From positions 1 to 21,234 of the IMG/VR virus record IMGVR_UViG_3300036719_004242: a DNA stretch of 21,234 bases; one strand, written 5' to 3'. The notes beneath the pieces were generated by a model. That model searched no databases. It saw only the letters and a list, made by a program, of their open reading frames with translations, and was not told where the DNA came from. This DNA comes from a virus. A program made the translations under genes and the position numbers. Positions 13,098 to 21,234 of this stretch are shown piece after piece (the first letter of the stretch is position 1; each line of letters begins with the position of its first letter).

Positions 13098-15101
13098 TTA
13101 GGAATACGAACCGTAATTAGGAGAATAATTATGAGGTGAAGATTTTGAATCGTGTCCCGAAACCAAATTAGATCCCATTTTTTCAACTCCTAAAAGAATT
13201 TCTCTCATAACAGCACTATCATTTAGTGCTAATTTTAAAGTGTTTGTATCAATATTTGGATTAGTAGAATTTATATTAAAATCAACCGCTAATGACATTT
13301 TAATTTCTTTTGGAGAATTATCTGTCATGTTTTTACTATACCCTTCAAATAAAGATTTAAAAGAATTTAAATCAGGTTGGTTCATATTTCCATCTAAATT
13401 AGTTCCGGCAACAGTTACATTTCCACCAACCTCTCTAATAGAATCTTCAGGTAATGTTTGAATCAAAACATCTTTTCCAGGTATTTTTTTTGTTTCACCG
13501 GAAGAATTATTATTATCTGGTGATTCACCACCCTCAAGATTTTTAATGGCATCAGAAATTTTTTTAAACGCTTCACCAAATGTTTTATTTTCTTCAGTAA
13601 ATTTTTTAAATGATTCTGTTAATGAATCAAACGCTTTCTTTCCCTTGTCTCCAATATTCTCTTCAAGAGAAGTACCCATTTCATTAAGAGAAACTATTAA
13701 CCCTTCAAACGATCCCCCCTCACCAATCATTACATCGAATGTTTTTCCCAAAGTCTCAAATAATTTACCACTACCAGTATTAAGATCATTAATTAACTCA
13801 TCAAATGGAAACACGTCTTTAGTCATTTTTCCAATAGTTTCCGGAGGTATTTCCATAGTTTTAACCGCAGTTCTACCAATTTCAGTTGGGGCTAAAGCAT
13901 AACCTGCTCTATGCTGTATTTCTAAAAGAGCCGACAATTGTTTTTCACTAACTGTTAATTGTTCTTTTGCAATATCTTCTAAATTTTTAGGTTGACTTGC
14001 ATCACCCAATAATTTAATATCATCTTCCGTTAATTCTGCAGTGGATTTTGTTACAGTTTCATAACCACCCTCAGCGGTTTTTGTCCTAAAAGTTACTTCA
14101 TAACCACTACCGTCTTTATTTAATGTTGCCATATTGGCAATTAAATTTTTATCTTCTTCAGAAATTGCGTCTTTAGGGAAACTAATTTCTCTCATTTTTT
14201 TGTCTAAATCTGAACTAGCTATAGCCATTTTTGTTATTTCGTCATAATTCATACCCAGAGCCTTTGAAATTTCCATTAATTGTCTACGAGCACCTGGCAT
14301 GATTTCAAATTGACCTTTAGCATTTAATTGAACAAATTGTTCAGACATTTTAATTAATTGATTTTGTAATTCAGCCGGATCGTTTTGTGCCAAATCCATT
14401 AGACGTAATGGGTCTAAAAGATCTGATTGAGCCACTCCTAAACGTTGCATTGACGCGGCCATTTCTATCGCATTTTCGGGATCAAAAAGTTTATCAGCTA
14501 AAGTTAATGTTTGATTCATATTAAATCTTAAATTAACAGCTTGAGCCGCCATTTTAGCTAAACCATCAACACCACCTTGAAAAGTAAATTGATTCATTTT
14601 TCCAATATTATCAACAACCTGTTCACTAACTCTTTGTGCGTTCACACCTATTTTTCTTGAAACATCTAATGTAATTTGCATTGCATCAGTTGCGCCTTTC
14701 ATATTAAAACCAGCATTTGCAAAATTTTGAGATACTTCTTTTGTTGAAACACCCAATACTTTTGTAATAGCAAACATTTTTTTAGCGTACTCTTCATTTA
14801 AAGTGGTGTTTGTTTGCATAGAATCCATGAAATCTAATTGAATTTTTGCCGCATCCTCCAATCCGCCAGCCATTCCTATTATTTCACCTCTTGTTAATAT
14901 TATAGATTTTTTTATATCATCAAATCTTTCAGATGAAACACCAATACTTTTAGCCAAATCTTTTGTGGCGTTGTCAGCTCGTAGTATTGGTGTTATTATA
15001 TCTACGTTAGATTTTAAAGCTTCAAAAGCTTGGGTTAAAAAATTTAAACTAGCTAAGGTATTAATTTGTTCATCAACCTTTGCTTTAAGTTCATCAGACA
15101 T
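13098..15101 (-). CDS. Tail tape-measure protein
   Basis: 667 residues, largely helical. Residues about 95-290 have the tape-measure core pattern seen in tailed phages: VLGVSTKEVSQNFANAGFNMKG, SRKIGVNAQRVSEQVVDN, MNQTLTLADKLFDPENAIEMA and MQRLGVAQSDLLDPLRLMDLAQ. A Gly/Ala helical stretch and an Asn/Ser/Gly-rich linker (DNNNSSGETKK, about 535) follow, then a C-terminal globular part. Extended helix at 1.5 A per residue would span about 100 nm, near T4 tail length (gp29 is 590 residues). The protein sits inside the tube and sets its length. It lies on the opposite strand to sheath and tube and ends 1 bp from the end of the convergent homing endonuclease. A minus-strand ATATTTATATA lies at 15129-15119, 18 bp before its ATG. 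Confidence 0.8.
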   Translation of the reverse strand: MSDELKAKVDEQINTLASLNFLTQAFEALKSNVDIITPILRADNATKDLAKSIGVSSERFDDIKKSIILTRGEIIGMAGGLEDAAKIQLDFMDSMQTNTTLNEEYAKKMFAITKVLGVSTKEVSQNFANAGFNMKGATDAMQITLDVSRKIGVNAQRVSEQVVDNIGKMNQFTFQGGVDGLAKMAAQAVNLRFNMNQTLTLADKLFDPENAIEMAASMQRLGVAQSDLLDPLRLMDLAQNDPAELQNQLIKMSEQFVQLNAKGQFEIMPGARRQLMEISKALGMNYDEITKMAIASSDLDKKMREISFPKDAISEEDKNLIANMATLNKDGSGYEVTFRTKTAEGGYETVTKSTAELTEDDIKLLGDASQPKNLEDIAKEQLTVSEKQLSALLEIQHRAGYALAPTEIGRTAVKTMEIPPETIGKMTKDVFPFDELINDLNTGSGKLFETLGKTFDVMIGEGGSFEGLIVSLNEMGTSLEENIGDKGKKAFDSLTESFKKFTEENKTFGEAFKKISDAIKNLEGGESPDNNNSSGETKKIPGKDVLIQTLPEDSIREVGGNVTVAGTNLDGNMNQPDLNSFKSLFEGYSKNMTDNSPKEIKMSLAVDFNINSTNPNIDTNTLKLALNDSAVMREILLGVEKMGSNLVSGHDSKSSPHNYSPNYGSYS

Positions 15102-15118
15102 AAATAAAAATTTTTATA

Positions 15119-15129
15119 TATATAAATAT
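15119..15129 (-). promoter_or_regulatory. ATATTTATATA element upstream of the tape-measure gene
   Basis: On the minus strand the sequence reads ATATTTATATA, 11 of 12 bases of the element before the sheath and tube genes, 18 bp from the ATG at 15101. It follows directly on the stop (15131) of the candidate frameshift extension. A 14-bp AT palindrome (ATAAAAATTTTTAT, 15104-15117) lies between it and the start. Candidate promoter. Confidence 0.35.
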
Positions 15130-15130
15130 A

Positions 15131-15283
15131 TTAACCTGATTTTTCTTTAGGTGTGTTGTCTTCTATAATTCTATTAATAAGATACTTTCTAATATATGTT
15201 GGCATTATCATAAAATCAGAATATGAAGTTCTGATAAATTTTGATAAAATATAGTATTCTTCTATTAGATATTGTTTGTAATT
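15131..15283 (-). CDS. Candidate +1 frameshift extension of the tail-assembly chaperone (ATG-less 50-codon frame)
   Basis: After the TAA of the 253-residue gene (15284-15282) the +1 frame stays open for 50 codons to a TAA at 15131. The protein is well-formed: NYKQYLIEEYYILSKFIRTS, then YSDFMIMPTYIRKYLINRII, then EDNTPKEKSG. It has no ATG, GTG or TTG for its first 24 codons, though an internal ATG (15211) could give 26 residues. The mRNA at the junction is UUC UUU UAA U, where tRNA-Phe can slip from UUU to UUU one base on. The (M)PxYxRKxxI stretch resembles short second-part chaperone proteins of T4-type tails. This may be the analogue of lambda G/GT or P2 E/E'. A separate small protein started at 15211 or 15205 is the alternative. 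Confidence 0.5.
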   Translation of the reverse strand, partial: NYKQYLIEEYYILSKFIRTSYSDFMIMPTYIRKYLINRIIEDNTPKEKSG

Positions 15284-15304
15284 AAAAGAAAGGCCGAAAA
15301 AATT
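15282..15304 (-). promoter_or_regulatory. Possible +1 frameshift window
   Basis: The +1 frame is blocked by a TAG at 15307-15305, so any shift must occur between 15304 and the 0-frame TAA at 15284-15282. Two slippery sites lie in this 23-base window: UUU followed by the rare Arg codon CGG (UUU UUU CGG; slip UUU to UUC), and UUU before UAA (UUC UUU UAA). The second resembles the RF2 type of stop-dependent +1 shift. Confidence 0.4.
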
Positions 15305-16043
15305 CTACCCCGAAGGTAATATCAACAATTACCTTTTCTCCTGATGGGGAAACAACTTCTTTTTTTAAATCCAAAGATGGAACGTTTTCTTTTAAAAAAT
15401 TTTTAATGTATTTAGAGTCCATTATTGGTAATGTATCTATTGTAGTTGCAATATGTCCTAAATCGGTATTACCATTAATTTCTTTGATTTGTTTAGATAA
15501 TTTCCAAGTTATAAAAGGAGCATTTAAACCTGTAGGATAACTATTTAATTGATTATTAAGTTCAACCGTTTCACCAAATGTTAATGGTTTTAATTTTACT
15601 GAAAATCCAGATTTAGGTAATTTAGTTGTAAACAAACCATTTTCATCAGGTAAAACTTTTCCTTTTTTTATATTTAATTCGTCTAATATAATTGTAACAT
15701 TGAATGGTTTACCTGTTTTTGGGTCATTTAAATTTAAATTATATTCTGGGCCAAAAGAAGTATTTCTTAAAAAGATTAATATTGCTTCTATATCCGTATC
15801 TAATAGATCTTCACACTTTAAATCATGTTCATATAATTTATTTTTAATTAAAGATTGTAATATAGATTCATTTGAATCTCTACTATTAATATTTGTTAAA
15901 ATATTTTCATCTTTTGCTGTTAGATAACCAACTTTAACAGATTTTTTTTTGTTTTTATAAAAAATACCACCTGTTGGTAATGACACCACATCATGAGGTA
16001 AATTGAAATTTAATGCGCCTGCTTCGTAAGATTGTTGATCCAT
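15282..16043 (-). CDS. gp26-like baseplate hub assembly / tail-assembly chaperone protein
   Basis: 253 residues from an ATG with an A-rich leader. The N-terminal third has LPTGGIFYKNKKKSVKVGYLTAKDENILTN, the typical start of T4 gp26-related baseplate/chaperone proteins (Pfam T4_baseplate-like), followed by LIKNKLYEHDLKCEDLLDTDIEAILIFLRNTSFG and a beta-rich centre (FNVTIILDELNI, FSVKLKPLTFGETVELNNQL). These proteins assist hub or tape-measure assembly and are thought to correspond to the chaperones that coat the tape measure in other phages. It lies just upstream of the tape measure on the same strand, the standard place for such a chaperone. Its 3' end carries a possible +1 frameshift to a 50-codon extension. 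Family call is from pattern memory. Confidence 0.6.
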   Translation of the reverse strand: MDQQSYEAGALNFNLPHDVVSLPTGGIFYKNKKKSVKVGYLTAKDENILTNINSRDSNESILQSLIKNKLYEHDLKCEDLLDTDIEAILIFLRNTSFGPEYNLNLNDPKTGKPFNVTIILDELNIKKGKVLPDENGLFTTKLPKSGFSVKLKPLTFGETVELNNQLNSYPTGLNAPFITWKLSKQIKEINGNTDLGHIATTIDTLPIMDSKYIKNFLKENVPSLDLKKEVVSPSGEKVIVDITFGVEFFRPFF

Positions 16044-16130
16044 TTTTTTATTTAAAAAATAAATAAGTAAAAATAAAAATCAACACAACTAATTTAAAAA
16101 TAAATTGTGGGTTAAAACTTTTAAAATATT

Positions 16131-16175
16131 GGGTATTTATATTTTATAACCCAAACCATTTTTAGTGTTTGGGTT
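16131..16175 (+). promoter_or_regulatory. GGGTATTTATA element and 9-bp hairpin before the giant baseplate gene
   Basis: TATTTATA (16134-16141) is followed at once by AACCCAAAC (16148-16156) and its partner GTTTGGGTT (16167-16175), a perfect 9-bp stem with a 10-nt loop. Then comes a short A-rich leader to the ATG at 16192. The order element, hairpin, A-rich leader matches that before the sheath gene. GGGT recurs three times in the region (16109, 16131, 16171). The rest of the 148-bp divergent gap (16044-16130) is plain AT-rich DNA. Confidence 0.4.
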
Positions 16176-16191
16176 GTTCACTAAAAAAAAT

Positions 16192-19100
16192 ATGTCAGAT
16201 AGTTTTTTATCATTTTCTAATAGTCAAACATTTAGGCAGGCTTTACTTGCTAAAAATTTACCACCATATACCATAGAAGGGGTATATACTCCACCAAGTT
16301 CTAATATTAATCAAGAAACCGAATTAACGGTTTCTAATGTTATTGACTCACCAAATGAGTATATTACAGAAAATCCATTTGGTAATCAACTCTACCCACT
16401 TAATGAATATGGACCTGAAGGTGGTTATAATTTAGAAATAACCTATAATAACTCCGCCCAAAATAATCAATCAAACAAAGGTGAATACGACCCAAATGAT
16501 ACGGTTTTAGATTTAGTAAATGAATTTTTTATTGATGCCGCATATATTGAAAACATATATGGACCAATAGGTGGTTTTAATAATTTGGTTTCTATAACGG
16601 ATATACAAAATAATAATAAAATTTATGAACCTTATTGGGATCCACCAACTTTTGTACCATCAATTTATGGTGCTTATAATATTTTACAGTCTACAGATCC
16701 TTCTGGGTCTAGCGGAAGATTATCTGAAGATTCGTTTATAGTACAATTAGGATCACAAGTACTTAGAGATTTATTACTAACTAATCAAGCTTTTTGGACA
16801 CAACAAAATTTACAGAATAGAGACTCGATAAATTTTAATATAACTATTGATGGTATAAATGATACCTACTTAAGTAGATTAGAGGGGACATACGTACCAT
16901 ATTCACCCATACCGGGAGATTATTTTTTAGATGGTGTTACAAATAGAACTACAGATACTTTAGGGGAGGCCGTAAATTTAATTGCTGGTAGAAGTACTTT
17001 GTTAGGCGGTGCTTTAAATGGTGGTTTAACTAGAACAATTAATCCTTCACAAATATTTTTACAAAATACAAATGAAGGACAAAAAGGATTATTATTTTCT
17101 AATATTTCTTATAACATATATAGGCCGGCATATGGTGACACTCTTTTAGGTGGAATTGCAACTAATCTAATAACAACAGGATTAAATAGTTTAATTGATA
17201 ACTTTGGATTACAATTACCCGGAGCTTATTATGTTGGGTCTTCGTTATCTGAACCATCTTTTCAAGAATCTCCAATAAATGCTGTACCCATAGATGTTTT
17301 TGGTAGAGATACACAAGCTTTAGTTTTAGGACCTGATGTTTTAGGTAAGGATTATGAAAAAAATGAACAACAAATAAATTTCGGGTTAAAAGGAAAATCA
17401 ACCTCAGATAGTGGAACTTTGAACGGTGATTTTGTTTGGGTTTCACCAAAATATAAAGATAACGCCGGATATAAAGCAAAACCTGGCGGTGGTGTAGGAT
17501 CTTTAGATCCAGAGTTTAGACAAATTAGTAGTAACTATCAAAGAGATGAATCCACCAACATAGACTTTAGACCTGGATCTATTTTAGATGACACTCAAAG
17601 ACTGATTAATTCGGCGGATGGTTTACAAGGAGAACAGAGGTTAAGACATGTTGGTAATGCAATGAATCAAGTGTCTAAAGTGTTCAATGATGGATACAAA
17701 GAATTAACAAAAGGTTCTAAAGTTGTATCATATGTAAATAACGCAACTGGAGCCGAATCAGGTATTGAATACTGTCGAGTATTTGCCAAAGATACTCCAT
17801 ATTACATTTATTCTGATTTACAAAAATCTGATGGTATAACTACAACAGGTAGAAGATTTACAAATTCAGTACTAGATAAAACTTACAATTTAAATATATC
17901 TCCCACAAAAAATCCGGGGTCAAGTAATATTCAAAAAAATGAAAAAGGTGAGTATGTAGCAAAAAAATATATGTTTTCAATTGAAAATTTAGCGTGGAGA
18001 ACATCAAGCAGACCTGGTTACACTTATGATGAATTACCTGATTGTGAAAAAGGACCAAACGGTGGTAGAGTGATGTGGTTTCCACCATATGATTTAACAT
18101 TTAGTGATTCAAGCACACCACAATTTAGTGAAACAAATTTTTTAGGTAGACCTGAACCAATCTATACTTATAAACATACAAGTAGAACAGGAAGTATATC
18201 ATGGAAAATAGTTGTGGATCATCCATCTATTTTGAATTTACTTGTTGATAAACAATTAAAAGGTAGTGATGAAAGAATTAATTCGGTTTTAGAATCTTTT
18301 TTTGCTGGATGTGCTAAGTACGATATTTACGAATTAGCTAAAAAATTTAATAAAGTACCACTTAATGAGTTATTAAGAATTCAACAAGTTTTAAATCAAC
18401 CAAGATTAACAAAAGAACAAGTTGATGGGGTTATTAAAGAAATACCGGCAGATAATACCACACAGGAATCAAATATCACAACCGTTACCACAACAAAAAC
18501 TGAAGATGATCCAAAGGCCGCTCAATTTGCTGATAAGTATTTAAGTTTTGGTTTTTATTTTGACAATGATATACCAGGACCTAGTACAGGATCGATAAGT
18601 AATCAGGATTATGAAAGTACATATAATTCATATATATCCCAAAAACAAACTTATACAACTATTGCAAGTCAAACTTTTAATGAAAATTCTTTAGATTATA
18701 ATGTTTCAGAATTTTTTGATCAAGCGGTTATTGGTAATTTTGAAGTGTTAACACAAGGAGAAACTAATTTTTTTACTGATGCATATGAAATACTAAATGC
18801 GGGTGGTACAATTAACATTAAGTTAAAAGGTGCGGCATCCGCATCAGCCTCGCCTGAGTATAATCAAAAATTATCTGAAAGAAGGGTTGATTCTGTTGTT
18901 AAATTTATAAAAAATTTTAAAGTTGGGGACATAAATCTTAACACATTTATTGAAAATCAAAAATTAGTAGTAGAATTAGAATCTAGTGGAGAAGATACGG
19001 AGGTAACTCCAAAAAATAAAGAATCATTAACTATGGCTAAAATATTTTGTGATATAGATGTTAAAGACAAAAATGATAAAGTAACATCCAACTCACAAAA

Positions 19101-21078
19101 ATATTCTGTAAGTGCTATGGCGTGTAGAAGAGTGGCGATAAGTAGTATTGATGCTAAACTACAAACAACAACAACAATAACTGAAACTAAAGACGTACCT
19201 AGTGAAGTAAAAAAACAAGTAACCGAACAAATAAGAACCGCTCCAACAGTAGAACCTACTTCACCTGATTTTACTGGAATAAGTAAAAAAATATTAAGAT
19301 TATTATTATCTGAATGTGATTATTTTGATATGTTAAAGGAAGAAAATCCTATGATATACACATCTTTAAAAGAAAAAATAAAATTTTTTAATCCGGCATT
19401 TCATTCTATAACTCCTGAAGGTTTAAATGCTCGATTAACATTCTTAAATCAATGTGGAAGACCAGGAGAAACAATACCTGTTATTAGTGATGGTAAACCA
19501 AGAGTTAATGACGCAATTAATACATCTTTTGGAGCTCCTCCTGTATTGGTGTTAAGAATAGGGGATTTTTATCACTCTAAAATTATTCCAGATGGGATCC
19601 AATTTAGTTATGATCCGTTGATATACGACATGAATCCAGAAGGTATTGGTTTACAACCAATGATTGCTAAAGTTACAATGAATTTTAAATTTATTGGAGG
19701 ACATGGATTGGCTAAACCAATAGAGGAATTACAAAACGCTTTATCATTCAACTATTATGCAAACACAGAAATTTATGATGAAAGAGCAACACCTACCGAA
19801 GATACATCAAAAATAGATAAGGAATTTTTTGATCTTTTGAGCGCTGGAGAATATCCTGCAAAACCGGTAAATCAACAAGAAAATAATGGGGGGACAACAA
19901 TTGGTGTTGTTGTTACAAACATACCAGTTACAGATGGTCAAGAAGGTGAAATTACCTATCAAAAAGTTATGGATGATTTGGTTAATCAAACACTTGATTA
20001 TTTCAAGACTTTAATCGCTCAATTAGAAAGTATAAATAATAATGATTTAAATGGTAATTATTATTTATTACAAATAGTAAATTATATTAATGATGATGAA
20101 ACTAGTCGAATTTATAGGAGATGGGGCCCAAATGATATTTTTAATATATATGGAAAACCAACAAAATATGGAGAATATATAAAAAATATTTTTGATACTG
20201 CTGTGGAAGATGATATTAGTAATAATGAAAACCCAATAATTTATTTTTTAGTTGATAATGAATTTGATGAAGATGTTATTGAAAATGTAAGACAAAATTT
20301 AAAAAATTATTTAAAAGATTTTTATACCATTTATAGTGATAATGTGGTTAATACTATAAATTTATTAGTTGATTCAGAAAAAAATTTGGTACAAACAATA
20401 AGAAAAATAATGTTAGTAAATGGAAATACTGTGTTAAATACGCCAACAGATGGTTTTTTGTTGTCCGGTAATAAACCAAGAGTTTATAATATAGAAGGGA
20501 CATCTATAATAAATAATATTGATTATGAAAGTACTTCAAGTGAACTATCTGGCGATTTTCAAGAATTAGAAAATGTTTTAAACAATTTTAATAACAAAAT
20601 ATTAGATTCATTTGGAATTATTGATGAAAAGTTATTTAATCAAAACGATAATAATTTTTCAAGTTTTTATTATCCAAATAATTTGAAAGAAGGATTAAAA
20701 ACTGACGGATATCAAAGATTTTATGTTATAATGTCTAGAGTTCTTACTAATAAAACAAAAAAAGAAGAATTTAAAAATAAAATAATAACACAAACAGTAA
20801 TTCAAAGAGACAAGTCTAAAAAAATAAGTAAAAAAATTGATAACATTTTAAATGATTTAGAAAAACAATATAATAACATAAATTCTAAATATGAAAAAAT
20901 ATTTACAGATCTTTTGAGATCTCCAGATTATATTGAGTACACTGATGGTATAGAAACGGTTTTATACAAAAAAGGTAAACCTAGAAAATTTGAATATACT
21001 ACAGTACCAGGAAATAATAATACTCAACAAGAGGATGAAATAAAAAAATTGTATTTAGATATACCAAAATTTAATTAA
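16192..21078 (+). CDS. Giant baseplate / tail-tube-initiation protein with OmpA-like domain
   Basis: 1628 residues from the ATG at 16192. An in-frame GTG at 16165 would add nine residues but lies inside a hairpin. The N-terminal 500 residues are Asn/Gly/Pro/Tyr-rich (NPFGNQLYPLNEYGPEGGYN). Around 626 a conserved block reads GRVMWFPPYDLTF and, further on, FLGRPEPIYTYKHTSRTGS and WKIVVDHPSIL, a beta-structured domain found in large phage baseplate proteins. After a Thr/Lys linker an OmpA/MotB-like domain (about 840-960) shows INIKLKGAASASASPEYNQ and SERRVDSVVKF, a likely peptidoglycan binder. Near 1124-1200, RIGDFYHSKIIPDG, FSYDPLIYDMNPEG and FIGGHGLAKPIEELQNALSF form a second tail-tube-like block. 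The last 300 residues are helical and charged. A role at the start of tube polymerisation (like gp48/gp54) with cell-wall binding is inferred. Confidence 0.7.
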   Translation: MSDSFLSFSNSQTFRQALLAKNLPPYTIEGVYTPPSSNINQETELTVSNVIDSPNEYITENPFGNQLYPLNEYGPEGGYNLEITYNNSAQNNQSNKGEYDPNDTVLDLVNEFFIDAAYIENIYGPIGGFNNLVSITDIQNNNKIYEPYWDPPTFVPSIYGAYNILQSTDPSGSSGRLSEDSFIVQLGSQVLRDLLLTNQAFWTQQNLQNRDSINFNITIDGINDTYLSRLEGTYVPYSPIPGDYFLDGVTNRTTDTLGEAVNLIAGRSTLLGGALNGGLTRTINPSQIFLQNTNEGQKGLLFSNISYNIYRPAYGDTLLGGIATNLITTGLNSLIDNFGLQLPGAYYVGSSLSEPSFQESPINAVPIDVFGRDTQALVLGPDVLGKDYEKNEQQINFGLKGKSTSDSGTLNGDFVWVSPKYKDNAGYKAKPGGGVGSLDPEFRQISSNYQRDESTNIDFRPGSILDDTQRLINSADGLQGEQRLRHVGNAMNQVSKVFNDGYKELTKGSKVVSYVNNATGAESGIEYCRVFAKDTPYYIYSDLQKSDGITTTGRRFTNSVLDKTYNLNISPTKNPGSSNIQKNEKGEYVAKKYMFSIENLAWRTSSRPGYTYDELPDCEKGPNGGRVMWFPPYDLTFSDSSTPQFSETNFLGRPEPIYTYKHTSRTGSISWKIVVDHPSILNLLVDKQLKGSDERINSVLESFFAGCAKYDIYELAKKFNKVPLNELLRIQQVLNQPRLTKEQVDGVIKEIPADNTTQESNITTVTTTKTEDDPKAAQFADKYLSFGFYFDNDIPGPSTGSISNQDYESTYNSYISQKQTYTTIASQTFNENSLDYNVSEFFDQAVIGNFEVLTQGETNFFTDAYEILNAGGTINIKLKGAASASASPEYNQKLSERRVDSVVKFIKNFKVGDINLNTFIENQKLVVELESSGEDTEVTPKNKESLTMAKIFCDIDVKDKNDKVTSNSQKYSVSAMACRRVAISSIDAKLQTTTTITETKDVPSEVKKQVTEQIRTAPTVEPTSPDFTGISKKILRLLLSECDYFDMLKEENPMIYTSLKEKIKFFNPAFHSITPEGLNARLTFLNQCGRPGETIPVISDGKPRVNDAINTSFGAPPVLVLRIGDFYHSKIIPDGIQFSYDPLIYDMNPEGIGLQPMIAKVTMNFKFIGGHGLAKPIEELQNALSFNYYANTEIYDERATPTEDTSKIDKEFFDLLSAGEYPAKPVNQQENNGGTTIGVVVTNIPVTDGQEGEITYQKVMDDLVNQTLDYFKTLIAQLESINNNDLNGNYYLLQIVNYINDDETSRIYRRWGPNDIFNIYGKPTKYGEYIKNIFDTAVEDDISNNENPIIYFLVDNEFDEDVIENVRQNLKNYLKDFYTIYSDNVVNTINLLVDSEKNLVQTIRKIMLVNGNTVLNTPTDGFLLSGNKPRVYNIEGTSIINNIDYESTSSELSGDFQELENVLNNFNNKILDSFGIIDEKLFNQNDNNFSSFYYPNNLKEGLKTDGYQRFYVIMSRVLTNKTKKEEFKNKIITQTVIQRDKSKKISKKIDNILNDLEKQYNNINSKYEKIFTDLLRSPDYIEYTDGIETVLYKKGKPRKFEYTTVPGNNNTQQEDEIKKLYLDIPKFN

Positions 21079-21079
21079 A

Positions 21080-21234
21080 ATGTCTAGACAAATATATAAC
21101 AGATATAATACTTTTTTAATAAATGGTAACCAAACTATAGTACCATATATAAATATACCTTCAAAAACAACAGATAAACGACATATATATAAAGTTTCTC
21201 AATCGAGATTAGATAAAATTTCACAACAATATTA
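21080..21234 (+). CDS. Next baseplate gene, possibly gp53-like wedge protein (partial)
   Basis: The ATG begins one base after the stop of the giant baseplate gene, and the frame is open to the window edge (51 codons). The visible sequence contains NGNQTIVPYINIPSKTTDKR and YKVSQSRLDKISQQY. The Ile-Pro-x-Lys-x-(S)Thr-Asp-Lys turn and the SRLDKISQxY helix resemble the N-terminus of gp53/LysM-like baseplate wedge proteins in T4-type phages. The diagnostic downstream part is missing, so only a tentative call is possible. Its tight spacing implies co-translation with the gene before it. Confidence 0.5.
   Translation, partial: MSRQIYNRYNTFLINGNQTIVPYINIPSKTTDKRHIYKVSQSRLDKISQQY

Noticed and set aside
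13546-13902. 118-codon open frame on the plus strand
   Set aside because: It lies wholly antisense to the tape-measure gene, with composition explained by the reverse of that gene and no start context.
15104-15117. 14-bp AT palindrome before the tape-measure start
   Set aside because: ATAAAAATTTTTAT is likely by chance in such AT-rich DNA and has no loop; kept only as a remark on the neighbouring element.
16165-16191. GTG start that would lengthen the giant baseplate protein by nine residues
   Set aside because: The GTG lies in the loop and arm of the 16148-16175 hairpin. The ATG at 16192 has the A-rich leader seen at other strong genes.
17162-18100. Minus-strand frames of 105 and 80 codons
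   Set aside because: Antisense shadows of the giant baseplate gene with no recognisable domain.
1-21234. tRNA genes, CRISPR arrays, insertion sequences or a toxin-antitoxin/defence system
   Set aside because: No cloverleaf-like GC-rich segment, no regularly spaced repeats, no transposase and no defence gene pair were seen in the gaps or frames.

Overview
This is an AT-rich piece of a tailed-phage genome carrying the neck, tail and baseplate genes of a contractile-tail (T4-type myovirus) particle. The anchors are a tail sheath protein, a gp19-like tail tube protein, a tape-measure protein and a very large baseplate protein. Starts lack clear Shine-Dalgarno sequences; the main structural genes have long A-rich leaders instead. 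Together with the extreme AT bias this points to a Bacteroidota (flavobacteria-like) host, but the host is an inference.

Layout. (1) 1-1836, minus strand: N-terminal part of an SNF2/SF2-type helicase running off the left edge. It is absent from simple ORF lists because it has no stop in the window. A 368-residue intein with an intact-looking LAGLIDADG endonuclease splits it exactly inside the Walker A motif. The intein carries the W/C/T signature of the rare class 3 inteins. (2) 1887-4652, plus strand: a tightly coupled operon with a probable gp14-like neck protein, three small proteins (one with a zinc ribbon) and a probable gp15-like tail terminator/sheath stabiliser. (3) 4756-8373: an unusually long tail sheath gene, ended by a strong bidirectional terminator. 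(4) 8425-9945, minus: a freestanding homing endonuclease. (5) 10040-10858: a HAD-family phosphatase-like protein; 10975-11463: tail tube. (6) 11516-13096: a second, paralogous homing endonuclease. (7) 13098-16043, minus: an inverted cassette with the tape measure and, upstream of it, a gp26/tail-assembly-chaperone-like gene that seems to be extended by a +1 ribosomal frameshift. (8) 16192-21078, plus: giant baseplate protein with an OmpA-like domain; 21080 to the right edge: start of the next baseplate gene.

How they fit together. Neck and terminator proteins close the head-tail junction. Sheath and tube polymerise over a length set by the tape measure, whose folding and loading would need the chaperone pair. 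The large baseplate protein forms part of the tube/sheath start platform. Three selfish nucleases (one intein, two freestanding) have colonised the region without breaking structural genes.

Most interesting: the class 3 intein; the candidate +1 frameshift in front of the tape measure; and a hairpin over the start codon of the second homing endonuclease with a promoter-like element inside it, an arrangement like the hairpin/late-promoter switch of T4 I-TevI.
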